Source: Amycolatopsis thermophila
GTDB taxonomy: Bacteria; Actinomycetota; Actinomycetes; Mycobacteriales; Pseudonocardiaceae
Reading direction: 5' to 3'
Assembly (NCBI RefSeq): GCF_030814215.1
Contig: NZ_JAUSUT010000001.1
Location: forward strand, 1,984,001 to 2,048,000
DNA length: 64,000 nucleotides
Within the stretch, counting starts at the first letter, position 1; the number at the start of each line of letters is the position of its first letter. The notes beneath the pieces are model-generated. The model did no database searches. It worked only from the letters and a program-made list of their open reading frames with translations, and was not told the origin of the DNA. The translations under genes were made by a program, and so were the position numbers. Below are positions 15,296 through 24,544 of this stretch, piece by piece.

Positions 15296-16780
15296 TCACG
15301 CCGCGGACAGCTCCGCCGCCTTCGCTGCCACGGCTTGGCGGTGCGGTTTTGCGGCTGCCTCGCCGGGCGAGACGCCGTTCACGGACTCCGTGCTCAGCGC
15401 GAACGTGCCCACGGTCCAGGCGATCGCGTCGGCGTTGCGGTCCAGTGCCACCCGATCGACGTTCCCGAGGTTGTCGCACCCCTGGTGGTAACACGGGTCG
15501 TACGCGACGCCCGCCTGCCCGCCCCACTTGGCGGCCTGCTCGGGTGTCTTCGTGTCCTCCGCGCCGGTGAACAGGCCTCCTGACGGGATCCCGACAGCGA
15601 TGAACTCACCGTAGTCCGAACGCCCGTCGAAGTCGGTGCCCTCCGTCGGGACACCGCGACCGTTCAAGTAGCCCGTCAAGGCCTGCTCGATCTGCGCCGA
15701 ACCGTACGGACCCGGCCCGGACCCGACCCCATCGGAATCGTCGCCGTCGTAGGCGAAATACCCCGCGTTCGGCGAGCCGATCATGTCGAAGTTCATGTAC
15801 AGCGCGATGTCCAGCTGCTGCTCGGCACTCAACGAGTCCACGTAGTGCGTCGACCCGACGAGACCGAACTCCTCCGCGCTCCAGAACCCGAACCGGACCG
15901 CGTTCTCCACCTTCGGCTTCCCGCCGAGCTGCAACGCGATCTCCAGCAACGCCGCCGAACCGGTGCCGTTGTCGTTGATGCCCGGCCCCTCCGGAACGCT
16001 GTCCAGGTGCGCGCCGGCCATCACGACGTTGTCCTTGCGACCGGTCTTCGTCTCCGCGATCACGTTGTACGACGTGCGCTGCTCCTGGAACTCGCGCAGG
16101 TCCAGCGTCACCGTCGCGCCGTTCTGCCCGGCCAGCGCCTGCCCGTCGGCCTGGGAGATGCCGCCCGTCGGGATGCGCGCGGACGCCGGATCGCCGAGCG
16201 TGCCGTTCAGCGGGCCCGCCTCGTTGTTGTAGATCACCGCGCCGACCGCGCCCGCGTCCGCCGCGGCCGCCTGCTTCTGCGCGAACGGGCACGAACCACG
16301 CGACACCAGCACGATCTTGCCCGCCACACCGGCGTAGTCCGACACCTCGCACCCCGGGCTGGCGTCCACCGGCACCACGGCCAGCGGCGCCGTGATCCCA
16401 CCCGCCGGGGTCGACGGCGAGTAGGTCATCACGATGATCGGCACCTCCGCACCGCCCACCGCCAGCTTCTGCGCGACCGTCTCGGTGTAGGTGAACGGGA
16501 ACTCCTGCCGCGTCACCGCGTACCCGGCGGCCTCCAGCTTGCCGGCGATGTACTCGGCCGAGGCGGCGTGCCCCTCGGTGCTCGCGGCGCGGTTGCCGCC
16601 GTGGCTGTCGGCGATGCGCTGCAACGCGATCAGGTGCCGGTTGATCGCACCGGCATCGGTCTTCTTGACGAGCTGGTCGGGTAGCCGGGACGGGGCTGCG
16701 GTGGCGACCGGGGTGGCGGCCGTCGCGAACGCGGCGGTCAGCACCAGGGTGGCCAAGGGTCTCTTGGACCGAAGCGACAT
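15296..16780 (-). CDS. Secreted M28-family zinc aminopeptidase
   Basis: The 494-residue enzyme has a signal peptide at 1-29 (LATLVLTAAFATAATPVATA). A PA domain lies at about 140-240 (GKIVLVSRGSCPFAQKQ). The peptidase domain has the two-zinc ligands in AHLDSVPEGPGINDNGTG and the catalytic EE in WSAEEFGLVGS, as in Streptomyces griseus aminopeptidase. A CYHQGCD segment carries the late His ligand and a probable disulfide. It should release N-terminal residues from peptides outside the cell. The gene stands alone, divergent from a quinone oxidoreductase, and its 3' side faces the repeat array. Confidence 0.93.
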   Translation of the reverse strand: MSLRSKRPLATLVLTAAFATAATPVATAAPSRLPDQLVKKTDAGAINRHLIALQRIADSHGGNRAASTEGHAASAEYIAGKLEAAGYAVTRQEFPFTYTETVAQKLAVGGAEVPIIVMTYSPSTPAGGITAPLAVVPVDASPGCEVSDYAGVAGKIVLVSRGSCPFAQKQAAAADAGAVGAVIYNNEAGPLNGTLGDPASARIPTGGISQADGQALAGQNGATVTLDLREFQEQRTSYNVIAETKTGRKDNVVMAGAHLDSVPEGPGINDNGTGSAALLEIALQLGGKPKVENAVRFGFWSAEEFGLVGSTHYVDSLSAEQQLDIALYMNFDMIGSPNAGYFAYDGDDSDGVGSGPGPYGSAQIEQALTGYLNGRGVPTEGTDFDGRSDYGEFIAVGIPSGGLFTGAEDTKTPEQAAKWGGQAGVAYDPCYHQGCDNLGNVDRVALDRNADAIAWTVGTFALSTESVNGVSPGEAAAKPHRQAVAAKAAELSAA

Positions 16781-16854
16781 GGGCAGTCACTTTTGTCCCG
16801 ATCGCCCGGAAGGTCAATCGTGCATTCGGTCTACCCCGGCAATAGGGTCGGGCC

Positions 16855-17832
16855 ATGCATGCGATCAAGCTCCGTGAACCCGGCGGCCCGGACAACCTGG
16901 AGTGGGTGAAGGTCCCCGACCCGCGACCGGGCCCCGGTGAGGTACTCGTCGACGTCGCCGCGAGCGCGGTCAACCGGGCGGATCTGCTGCAGCGCCAGGG
17001 CAACTACCCGCCGCCGCCCGGCGCGAGCGACATCCTCGGCCTCGAATGCTCGGGCACGATCGCCGAACTCGGCGAGGGTGTCGAGGGCTGGCAGACCGGT
17101 GACGAGGTGTGCGCGCTGCTCGCCGGCGGCGGCTACGCCGAACGGGTCGTGGTGCCCGCCGGGCAGCTGCTCCCCGTGCCCGGCGAGGTCGACCTGATCA
17201 CCGCGGCCGGCCTGCCGGAGGTCGCCTGCACGGTGTGGTCCAACGTCGTGATGCACGCGAACCTCGGCGAGGGCGAGGTGTTGCTCGTCCACGGCGGTGC
17301 CGGCGGCATCGGCACCCACGCCATCCAGGTCGGCAAGGCCCTCGGCGCGACGGTCGCGGTGACCGCGGGCTCGCCCGAGCGGCTGGACCGCTGCCGCCAG
17401 CTGGGCGCCGACATCGCGATCGACTACAAGCAGCAGGACTTCGTCGAGGAGCTCCAGAACGAGACCGGCGGCGCCGACGTCATCCTCGACAACATGGGCG
17501 CCAAGTACCTGGACCGCAACATCTCCGCGCTCAGGACCGGCGGCCGCCTCGTCATCATCGGCATGCAGGGCGGCGTCAAGGGCGAGCTGAACATCGGCAA
17601 GCTGATGGGCAAACGCGCCAGCGTCGCGGGCACCACCCTGCGCGCTCGGCCGGTCGACGACAAGAGCCGCATCGTCGCCGACGTGCGGGAACGGCTGTGG
17701 CCGCTGGTCGCGCAGGGCACCGTCCGGCCGATCGTCGGCCAGGTCGTGCCGATGTCGGACGCGGCGAAGGCGCACCGGGCCCTCGAAGAGGGCGGCGTGT
17801 TCGGCAAGGTGCTGCTGTCCGTGCGCGGTTAG
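16855..17832 (+). CDS. NADPH:quinone oxidoreductase, zinc-type alcohol dehydrogenase superfamily
   Basis: This 325-residue MDR-superfamily enzyme lacks the zinc-binding Cys cluster. It has the N-terminal GroES-like fold (GEVLVDVAASAVNRADLLQRQG, the PIG3/TP53I3 pattern) and a Rossmann domain with HGGAGGIGTHAIQ at about 144-156. It should reduce quinones or similar acceptors with NADPH in the cytosol. It sits where mycobacteria have Rv3777, next to the Rv3778c-like gene, with which it converges so that the stops overlap by four bases. Confidence 0.9.
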   Translation: MHAIKLREPGGPDNLEWVKVPDPRPGPGEVLVDVAASAVNRADLLQRQGNYPPPPGASDILGLECSGTIAELGEGVEGWQTGDEVCALLAGGGYAERVVVPAGQLLPVPGEVDLITAAGLPEVACTVWSNVVMHANLGEGEVLLVHGGAGGIGTHAIQVGKALGATVAVTAGSPERLDRCRQLGADIAIDYKQQDFVEELQNETGGADVILDNMGAKYLDRNISALRTGGRLVIIGMQGGVKGELNIGKLMGKRASVAGTTLRARPVDDKSRIVADVRERLWPLVAQGTVRPIVGQVVPMSDAAKAHRALEEGGVFGKVLLSVRG

Positions 17833-19028
17833 CGCAGCTCGTCCAGCACCCGCACCAGCTGGTTCACCTCGAAGACGTTGGAGTAGTGGGCGAGCGCGAT
17901 CCGCACCGCGCCGCCCACCTCCCCGACGCCCAGCGCGGCGAACACACCGGACGTGCCGACGTCGGCGAACGCGCACAGGCCCTGCGAGGCCAGGTACTCG
18001 GCGACCTCGTGCGCCTTCTTGCCCATGACGGTGAACGCGAGCGCCGGCACGCGCCGCATCGCGTCGCCGATGACCATGACGTGCCGCAGCGCCCGCAGCT
18101 CCGTGCTGAGCTGCGCCAGCAGGCCGGCGTGGTAGGACTTCGCCGACCCCAGCGAGGTGACCAGCCGCTCCCGGCGCGAGCCGGTGGCGGCGTCGTCCAG
18201 GCCGGCGAGGTAGTCGATCGACGCGATCAGCCCGGCGAGCAGCGGGTACGCGTGCGGCCCCAGCTCCAGCCGGGCCGGGCCGCGCGCGTCCGGGTCGAGC
18301 GAGGTCGAGGGCAGCCGTTCGAGCAGGTCGGGGTCGCGGAACACCAGCGCGCCGACCGCCGGACCGCCCCAGGCCTGCGCGGACACCACGAGCACGTCGG
18401 CGCCCAGCGCGTTCAGGTCCAGCGGCAGGAACGGGGCCGCCGCGGTCGCGTCGACCACCACGAGCGCGCCGACCCGCTTGGCGAACTCGGCGATGGTCGG
18501 CACGTCCGGCCGGGTGCCGACCGACCCGGAGGCGGCGGTGACGGCGACCGCCTTGGTGCGCGCGTTGACGAGGTTCTCGTACTGCCAGGCCGGCAGCTCG
18601 CAGGTCTCGATGTCGATCTCGGCCCAGCGCAGGACCGCCCCGACGCGCTTCGCGGCGTGCTGCCACGGCGCGATGTTGGGCTGCTCGTCCAGGCGCGAGA
18701 CCACCACCTCGTCGCCCAGCGTCCAGCGCTCCGACAGGGCGTCGACAAGTCGACGCAGCAACACCGCCGCGCTCGATCCGAGCACGACGCCGGCCGGATC
18801 GGCACCCACGAGGTCGGCCACCGCCCGCCTGGCCGCGGTCACGATGCTCTCCGCGCGCTGGGACGCCGGGAACGCGCCACCCGGACCGGAGACCGGGGCG
18901 CGCATCGCCGTCGACACGGCCGAGGCCACCTGTTCGGGTACCAGCATTCCGGCAGGGCCGTCGAAGTGGATCCAGCCGTCACCCAGCGCGGGGAACAACC
19001 CACGAATTCGAGCGACGTCGAACGCCAT
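17829..19028 (-). CDS. Aminotransferase class V-like protein lacking the PLP lysine (Rv3778c type)
   Basis: A protein of 399 residues is read from ATG 19028 (MAFDVARIRG); a longer frame upstream lacks support. The fold is that of cysteine desulfurases and kynureninases, with SRLDEQPNIAPW near 111-122, TAASGSVG near 164-171 and the PLP-ring aspartate in VVDATAA at 191-197. Where active enzymes carry S-x-H-K before Gly-Gly-Pro, this one reads SAQAWGGP (216-223), so the Schiff-base lysine position is Ala219. From memory, the mycobacterial counterpart Rv3778c shows a similar HAWGGP. It may therefore be a non-catalytic relative. Annotating it as a cysteine desulfurase would be unsafe. Confidence 0.82.
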   Translation of the reverse strand: MAFDVARIRGLFPALGDGWIHFDGPAGMLVPEQVASAVSTAMRAPVSGPGGAFPASQRAESIVTAARRAVADLVGADPAGVVLGSSAAVLLRRLVDALSERWTLGDEVVVSRLDEQPNIAPWQHAAKRVGAVLRWAEIDIETCELPAWQYENLVNARTKAVAVTAASGSVGTRPDVPTIAEFAKRVGALVVVDATAAAPFLPLDLNALGADVLVVSAQAWGGPAVGALVFRDPDLLERLPSTSLDPDARGPARLELGPHAYPLLAGLIASIDYLAGLDDAATGSRRERLVTSLGSAKSYHAGLLAQLSTELRALRHVMVIGDAMRRVPALAFTVMGKKAHEVAEYLASQGLCAFADVGTSGVFAALGVGEVGGAVRIALAHYSNVFEVNQLVRVLDELR

Positions 19029-19150
19029 GGACAACACCGTACGGACGAGTAGTTTCGCGGTGCGTCCGGGGTTGGGCTGTTGCCCGCCGCGGATGCGCGA
19101 GACCGCTAGGCTCGAACCCAGCGCGTTGCCGAAGCAGCCAGGATGGAGCA

Positions 19151-19708
19151 ATGACGGAGCCGAAGTTTTCCGAGTCGCCCTCGCCCGACGAGCAGCCCCA
19201 CCGCGTGGTCGTGGTGGGTCCGGACGGTTCCCCGGTCGGCACCGCCCGGATCCCGACGGAGGGGGAGGACGAGCGCCAGGAGTCGGTCGGTGACCTCGTC
19301 GAGGAGCCCGCGAAGGTCATGCGGATCGGCACCATGATCAAGCAGCTGCTGGAGGAGGTGCGGGCCGCTCCGCTGGACGACGCCAGCCGCGACCGCGTCC
19401 GCGAGATCCACCAGACCTCGATCAAGGAGCTCGAGCAGGCGCTCGCGCCGGAGCTGCAGGACGAGCTCGAGCGACTGGTCCGGCCGTTCACCGACGGCAG
19501 CACCCCGTCCGACGCCGAGCTGCGGATCGCGCAGGCCCAGCTGGTCGGCTGGCTGGAGGGCCTGTTCCACGGCATCCAGACGGCGCTGTTCGCCCAGCAG
19601 ATGGCCGCGCGGGTGCAGCTGGAGCAGATGCGCCGTGGCCTGCCCGCCGGGCGCGGCGGCGCGGAGGGTCAGCCGCCGGGGATCAGCGGGACCGGCCAGT
19701 ACCTGTAG
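19151..19708 (+). CDS. bpa: Bacterial proteasome activator Bpa (DUF2587)
   Basis: The 185-residue protein is the ATP-independent ring activator of the 20S proteasome (PafE, Rv3780). An acidic disordered start is followed by the four-helix domain at about 45-160 (KVMRIGTMIKQLLEEV, QAQLVGWLEGLFHGIQTALF). The C-terminus is GQYL, the anchoring motif that docks into the proteasome alpha ring and opens its gate. Its presence implies that this organism has the Pup-proteasome system. It lies in the mycobacterial order between the Rv3778c-like gene and a multi-membrane glycosyltransferase-like gene. Confidence 0.93.
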   Translation: MTEPKFSESPSPDEQPHRVVVVGPDGSPVGTARIPTEGEDERQESVGDLVEEPAKVMRIGTMIKQLLEEVRAAPLDDASRDRVREIHQTSIKELEQALAPELQDELERLVRPFTDGSTPSDAELRIAQAQLVGWLEGLFHGIQTALFAQQMAARVQLEQMRRGLPAGRGGAEGQPPGISGTGQYL

Positions 19709-19715
19709 CTCACCG

Positions 19716-19752
19716 CTGCCCGCGCGACGGTCACCGGCCGGCGCGCGGGCAG
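19716..19752. terminator. Bidirectional terminator hairpin between convergent genes
   Basis: CTGCCCGCGCG at 19716-19726 and CGCGCGGGCAG at 19742-19752 are perfect arms around a 15-base loop. They lie just after bpa and overlap the end of the convergent membrane protein gene. No T-run is present, as is common in actinobacteria. Confidence 0.55.
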
Positions 19753-21365
19753 ACCGCGACGTCGTCGTCGACGAGCGCACGGGTGCAGTCGAACCGCTCC
19801 AGCACGGCTGCCGTCATCTCGGGCGGCAACTCGCTCGAGTCGATCCACAACGGCTGCAGCACCACGTAGCGGACGGACTCGTCGGACAGGCACGCCACGT
19901 TCTCCGCGTAGCTCGCCGTGCCCCGCAGCGACTGCTGGTAGGTGCCGCTGCGCAGGTGGGCCGGGGACGGGTACGCGCACGGCGTCGGGTTGCCGAGGAA
20001 GTAGGCGATGTCGCCGAAGGCCAGGTAGACGACCGGCGTGTCCGCGCCGATCCGGTCGCGCACCGCCAGCAGCTCCTCGGTGAACTTGTGCTCGATGTCG
20101 ACCCGGCCGGCGTTGGTGTAGTCGGCGTGCACGCCGTCGAACGAGTACGGCGTGGTCGGCAGGACCGGCACGGTCAGGGCGAGGAGCCCGACCAGCACCG
20201 GCACCGACAGCAGCTGCCGCCCGTGGCGCCCCGGCTCGACCGCGCAGGCCAGCGCGGACAGCACCACCAGGCCGCCCAGCAGCCCGAACGCGACCAGGCC
20301 GTGCCCGGACCGCCAGGCGAACGAGGCGCCGAGGAACACCCGCGCGGCGAACAGGACCACGACCGTCGCCCCGACCAGCGTCCACGGCGGCCGCCCGTGC
20401 ACCAGCGTCCACCGCGCGATCGCCAGCGCCCACAACGCCGCCGCGAACGGGACCAGCGCGGCCAGGTGGTACTGGGCCCACTGCCCCTGGACCACCGCGG
20501 CGCCCAGCACCGCGGCCACGGCGAGCACGGTCAGCACCAGCCATGTCCACCGCCGCCGCGACACCCGCAGCAGCACCACGAGGCTCGCCGGCAGCAGCGC
20601 CACCATCGGCACCAGCACGGCTTCGTTGGCGGCGAGCCGGACGACCGCCCCGGCGCTCCGGGACGCGGCCTCGTCGAACAGCCACGCCTCGCGCAGCCAC
20701 CGCCATTCGCGCGGCGCGAGCAGGCTCAGCCCGAACAGGGCGGCCCCGGACACCACCGCCGTCGCACCGGCGACCAGCGCGCGCCGCCGGTCGAGCACCG
20801 CGACCACGCCGAGGGCGATCAGCGCGGTCGGCAGCGTCGTGTACTTGACCAGCACGGCCAGCGCCAGCAGGAGCCCGGCGAGCACCGCGGTCGACGGCGT
20901 CAGCGCGGCCCCGACGGCGGCCACCGCGAACACGGCCGCGACCCACTCCGGTTGCAGGAAGTCCCAGTTCGGCGCCAGCGCCAGGGCCAGCCCGACGGCC
21001 GCGGCGACGGCCGAGGCCTCCCCCGGCCGCACCCACCGCGTCAGCCCGGCCCGCAGCCACCACGCGGCACCGGCGACGAAGGCCAGCGCGACCAGCCGGA
21101 CCAGGCCCTCGCCGGTACCGACCGAGCCCACGTCGACGGCGCCGAGGCCGTCCATGAGCCAGCGGTAGGCCAGCGGCCGGTCCACCCACACGTCGGTCGA
21201 GCCGCCGGTGACCCGCAGGCCGCCGAGCACGTACCGGACGTCGAAACCGAGACCGATCCACGCGACGGTCAGGGCGACCGGCAGCGCCGCGACGCCGGCC
21301 CAGACCCAGCCGCGGACGGGCGTGCGACGCGCCTGGTCGGGGACGGTTTCGGCGAGGTCCACCAC
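19731..21365 (-). CDS. Multi-membrane GT-C type glycosyltransferase-like protein (Rv3779 position)
   Basis: The product has 544 residues from GTG 21365, five bases after an AAGGG site; the open frame extends upstream without one. About ten to twelve hydrophobic helices (GWVWAGVAALPVALTVAWIGLGF onward) are followed by a soluble C-terminal part ending in SELPPEMTAAVLERFDCT. An early TDVWVDRPLAYRW loop could be the catalytic loop typical of GT-C enzymes that use polyprenyl-phosphate sugars. Mycobacterial Rv3779, at the same place, has been linked to galactosamine decoration of arabinogalactan. Orthology is inferred from position and topology, not from a clear sequence match. Confidence 0.65.
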   Translation of the reverse strand: MVDLAETVPDQARRTPVRGWVWAGVAALPVALTVAWIGLGFDVRYVLGGLRVTGGSTDVWVDRPLAYRWLMDGLGAVDVGSVGTGEGLVRLVALAFVAGAAWWLRAGLTRWVRPGEASAVAAAVGLALALAPNWDFLQPEWVAAVFAVAAVGAALTPSTAVLAGLLLALAVLVKYTTLPTALIALGVVAVLDRRRALVAGATAVVSGAALFGLSLLAPREWRWLREAWLFDEAASRSAGAVVRLAANEAVLVPMVALLPASLVVLLRVSRRRWTWLVLTVLAVAAVLGAAVVQGQWAQYHLAALVPFAAALWALAIARWTLVHGRPPWTLVGATVVVLFAARVFLGASFAWRSGHGLVAFGLLGGLVVLSALACAVEPGRHGRQLLSVPVLVGLLALTVPVLPTTPYSFDGVHADYTNAGRVDIEHKFTEELLAVRDRIGADTPVVYLAFGDIAYFLGNPTPCAYPSPAHLRSGTYQQSLRGTASYAENVACLSDESVRYVVLQPLWIDSSELPPEMTAAVLERFDCTRALVDDDVAVCPRAGR

Positions 21366-21543
21366 GATCACCCTTCGTCGTCGAGGCGACGACTGTAACC
21401 AGGTTCGGCGCCCGCGGCGACGGCGGCCACCCGGGCGCGCGGTGACCCACCGTGCCACACGGTGATTTCACAGTGTCACCAGGGGAATCGGACGTCTCCG
21501 CCCTGCCCGGAGTGCGCGTGTCCCGCTCGCTACGCTAGGTCCC

Positions 21544-22506
21544 GTGCAAGCCATCAGCACGGTCGACCAGACCAGCGACGACCTCGCCCGCGCGGCGGAG
21601 CTGCCGCCGTTGTCGGACAGCCGCACCTTCGGGCGCGCCGTCGCCGACATCAAGGAAGGCCTCCGCGAGCGCGAACTGTGGAGCCACCTCGGCTGGCAGG
21701 ACATCAAGCAGCGCTACCGCCGGTCGGTGATCGGCCCGTTCTGGATCACCATCAGCCAGGGCGTCATCGCGCTCGGCCTCGGCCTGCTGTACTCGCAGCT
21801 GTTCAACATGAACATCGGGACGTTCCTGCCCTACATCAGCGCGGGGTTCATCGTCTGGGCGTTCATCCAGGGCTGCCTGACCGAGGGCATGGAGACGTTC
21901 ATCTCCAACGAGGGCCTGATCAAGCAGATCAAAGCGCCGTTGACGGTCTACGCGCTGCGCACGGTGTGGCGCCAGACGCTGATGTTCGCGCACAACCTGA
22001 TCGTCATCGTGGTCGTGGTCGCGATCTTCTTCGGCAACCTCGCGCACGGCTACTCGCTGACGACCGAGAGCGGGCACTGCACCGCGGACACGAACCTCAT
22101 CTGCCACCCCGGCCTGGGCTGGTACACGCTCAGCGCGATCCCGGCGTTCTTCCTGCTGGCCGTGAACGGCCTGTGGGTGACGTTGCTGCTCGGCATCGTC
22201 TCGACCCGCTACCGCGACCTGCCGCAGGTGATCAACTCCCTGGTCCAGCTGCTGTTCTACCTGACCCCGATCGTCTGGCCGATCGACCAGCTCAAGGGCG
22301 GGGCGCGGCAGGGCGTCAGCTGGGCGGAGCCGATCATCAAGCTCAACCCCATCTACCACTTCGTCCAGATCCTGCGCGCGCCGCTGATCGGGCAGGCCGT
22401 CAGCATCTGGAGCTGGGTCGCCGTGGGCGGCATCACGATCGTGGGCTGGCTGCTCGCGCTCGTCGCCATGCGCAACTACCGGGCCCGCGTCTCCTACTGG
22501 GTGTGA
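21544..22506 (+). CDS. wzm: Galactan ABC exporter, permease subunit
   Basis: The 320-residue ABC-2 type permease has six predicted membrane helices between about 75 and 315, and the conserved sequence WQDIKQRYRRSVIGPFWIT ahead of the first helix. Together with the ATPase gene ten bases downstream it should move lipid-linked galactan across the membrane, like Rv3783/RfbD in mycobacteria. The start is GTG 21544. The three-gene run wzm-wzt-glfT1 forms one transcription unit. Compared with Mycobacterium, the permease is encoded before the ATPase and glfT1 rather than after. Confidence 0.92.
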   Translation: MQAISTVDQTSDDLARAAELPPLSDSRTFGRAVADIKEGLRERELWSHLGWQDIKQRYRRSVIGPFWITISQGVIALGLGLLYSQLFNMNIGTFLPYISAGFIVWAFIQGCLTEGMETFISNEGLIKQIKAPLTVYALRTVWRQTLMFAHNLIVIVVVVAIFFGNLAHGYSLTTESGHCTADTNLICHPGLGWYTLSAIPAFFLLAVNGLWVTLLLGIVSTRYRDLPQVINSLVQLLFYLTPIVWPIDQLKGGARQGVSWAEPIIKLNPIYHFVQILRAPLIGQAVSIWSWVAVGGITIVGWLLALVAMRNYRARVSYWV

Positions 22507-22515
22507 GAACAGACC

Positions 22516-23325
22516 ATGGTCAGCATTGATGTGCAGAACGCCTACGTCGACTTCCCGATCTTCGACGCCAAGACGCGTTCGCTGAAGAAGAAGGTCCTCG
22601 GCAAGGTCGGCGGCAAGATCGGCACCGAGTCGAAGGTGCCGATCATCGAGGCGCTGCAGGACATCACCCTGTCGCTGCGCGAGGGCGACCGGGTCGGGCT
22701 GGTCGGCCACAACGGCGCCGGCAAGTCGACCCTGCTGCGGCTGCTGTCCGGCATCTACGAGCCCACGCGCGGCCTGGCCCGCGTCGAGGGCAAGGTCGCG
22801 CCGGTGTTCGACCTGGGCGTCGGCATGGACCCGGAGATCTCCGGCTTCGAGAACATCATGATCCGCGGCCTGTTCCTCGGCATGACGCGCAAGCAGATGG
22901 AGAAGCGGGTCGACGACATCGCCGAGTTCACCGAGCTGGGTGATTACCTCGCGATGCCGCTGCGGACCTACTCGACCGGTATGCGGGTGCGGCTCGCGCT
23001 CGGTGTGGTGACGACGATCGACCCGGAGATCCTGATCCTCGACGAGGGCATCGGCGCGGTCGACGCGGCGTTCCTCAACAAGGCGCGGGACCGTCTGGTG
23101 GATCTGGTGAACCGCTCCGGCATGTTGGTCTTCGCCTCGCACGCCGACGACCTACTCTTGGAGCTCTGCACGACGGCCATCTGGATGGACGAGGGCCGGA
23201 TGAGGATGCGGGGCGGCCTGCGCGAGGTGCTCACCGCGTACAAGGGCCGCGACCCGTTCGAGAACATCAGCACGGAAACCGCCGCGCGGCTCGAAGCCGC
23301 GCCGGTGGGCCAGGGCGGGGAGTGA
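22516..23325 (+). CDS. wzt: Galactan ABC exporter, ATP-binding subunit
   Basis: The 269-residue ATPase has Walker A GHNGAGKST at about 76-84, a TYSTGMRVRLALG signature near 154-166, Walker B ILILDEGIGAVD and a switch His in FASHADD. It starts with a short N-terminal extension usual for polysaccharide exporters (Wzt/TagH type) and lacks the C-terminal carbohydrate-binding domain of O9a-type Wzt. It energises the Wzm permease encoded just upstream and matches Rv3781/RfbE. The next gene, glfT1, begins one base after its stop. Confidence 0.93.
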   Translation: MVSIDVQNAYVDFPIFDAKTRSLKKKVLGKVGGKIGTESKVPIIEALQDITLSLREGDRVGLVGHNGAGKSTLLRLLSGIYEPTRGLARVEGKVAPVFDLGVGMDPEISGFENIMIRGLFLGMTRKQMEKRVDDIAEFTELGDYLAMPLRTYSTGMRVRLALGVVTTIDPEILILDEGIGAVDAAFLNKARDRLVDLVNRSGMLVFASHADDLLLELCTTAIWMDEGRMRMRGGLREVLTAYKGRDPFENISTETAARLEAAPVGQGGE

Positions 23326-23326
23326 C

Positions 23327-24238
23327 ATGAGCGGTCCGGAGCAGGCTCCGATGCGACCGGGCGGCGTGGCGGCGGTGGTCGTCACGCGGCACCGCCGTGA
23401 CCTGCTCGCGGACTCGCTGAAGATCATCGCCGCCCAGACCCGCCCGGTCGACCACCTCGTCGTCGTGGACAACGGCCCGGACCAGCCGGCGCGCGACGTC
23501 GTGGAGTCCTTCCCCGGCCGGTACACGTACCTGCCCTCGCACCACAACCTCGGCGGTGCGGGCGGGTTCGCGCTCGGGATCCTGCACGCGCTCGCGCTGG
23601 GCGCCGACTGGGTGTGGCTGGCCGACGACGACGGCCGCCCCGCGGACGAGACGGTGCTGTCGGTGCTCCTGGAGGAGGCCGAGAAGCGCGGTCTGGCCGA
23701 GATCTCGCCGATGGTCACCAACATCAACGCGCCGGAGAAGCTGGCGTTCCCGCTGCGGCGCGGGCTGACCTGGAAGCGCTCGTCGTCCGAGCTCGGCACC
23801 GACTTCCTGCCGGGAATCGCGTCGCTGTTCAACGGCGCGCTGTTCCGGTCGTCCACTTTGGATGTCGTCGGCGTGCCGGACCTGCGGCTGTTCGTGCGGG
23901 GCGACGAGGTCGAGGTGCACCGGCGACTGGTCCGGTCCGGGCTGCCGTTCGGGACGTCGCTGCGCGTGTCGTACCTGCACCCCGACGGGTCGGACGAGTT
24001 CAAGCCGATGCTCGGCGGGCGGTTCCACGCGCAGGACCCGGACAACGAGGTCAAGCGCTACTACACCTACCGCAATCGCGGGTACCTGCTGTCCCAGCCG
24101 GGGATGCGCAAGATCGGGGCGCTGGAGATCCTGCGGTTCGGCCTGTACTTCGTGGGGGTCAAGCGGGATCCGGGCGCGTTCGTGCAGTGGCTGAAGCTGG
24201 TGCGCCAGGGGCAGCGGGAGCGCTTCTTCCGCTACTGA
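23327..24238 (+). CDS. glfT1: Galactofuranosyltransferase GlfT1
   Basis: The product has 303 residues and belongs to family GT2, GT-A fold. The nucleotide-binding start reads VAAVVVTRHRRDLL, followed by HHNLGGAGGFALG at about 67-79 and the metal-binding DDD in WLADDDGRP near 100. It should add the first galactofuranose residues to the rhamnosyl-GlcNAc linker on decaprenyl diphosphate, using UDP-Galf, at the cytoplasmic side. It is the third gene of the export operon, which fits coupling of early galactan synthesis to export. It matches Rv3782 in place and length. Confidence 0.92.
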   Translation: MSGPEQAPMRPGGVAAVVVTRHRRDLLADSLKIIAAQTRPVDHLVVVDNGPDQPARDVVESFPGRYTYLPSHHNLGGAGGFALGILHALALGADWVWLADDDGRPADETVLSVLLEEAEKRGLAEISPMVTNINAPEKLAFPLRRGLTWKRSSSELGTDFLPGIASLFNGALFRSSTLDVVGVPDLRLFVRGDEVEVHRRLVRSGLPFGTSLRVSYLHPDGSDEFKPMLGGRFHAQDPDNEVKRYYTYRNRGYLLSQPGMRKIGALEILRFGLYFVGVKRDPGAFVQWLKLVRQGQRERFFRY

Positions 24239-24301
24239 GGCGGCTTGCGCTGTGCGCGAACTCTGTTGCCGCACAAGATCGGCTCCTGGTGTGCTGGTGG
24301 C

Positions 24302-24544
24302 ATGGCTGATGAGAAACCCGCGCTCGTCCTGCACCTCGCCACCGGTGGTGAACCGCTGCTGTTCGCCCTGCCGCCCGAGGGCGTCGACGAGCTCGAAAAG
24401 GACCTCCACCTGCACCTCGAACACGGATCCGTGCAGACCGTGACGACCAGAGAAGGCTCGAAGGTCACCGTCAACTTCGCGCACGTGGCCGTCGCCTACA
24501 TCGACGACCTGCAGCGGAAGAACAAGGTGTTCGGGCTGCACTGA
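24302..24544 (+). CDS. Small conserved hypothetical protein
   Basis: An 80-residue acidic protein starts at ATG 24302 (MADEKPALVLHLATGGEPLL). The frame continues upstream to 24245, but those residues are low quality. The sequence suggests a small alpha/beta fold with a VDELEKDLHLHLEHG helix and a strand VTVNFAHVAVAYIDDL. No Cys or catalytic motif is visible. It lies 63 bases after glfT1 and converges with the peroxiredoxin gene. Function unknown. Confidence 0.66.
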   Translation: MADEKPALVLHLATGGEPLLFALPPEGVDELEKDLHLHLEHGSVQTVTTREGSKVTVNFAHVAVAYIDDLQRKNKVFGLH

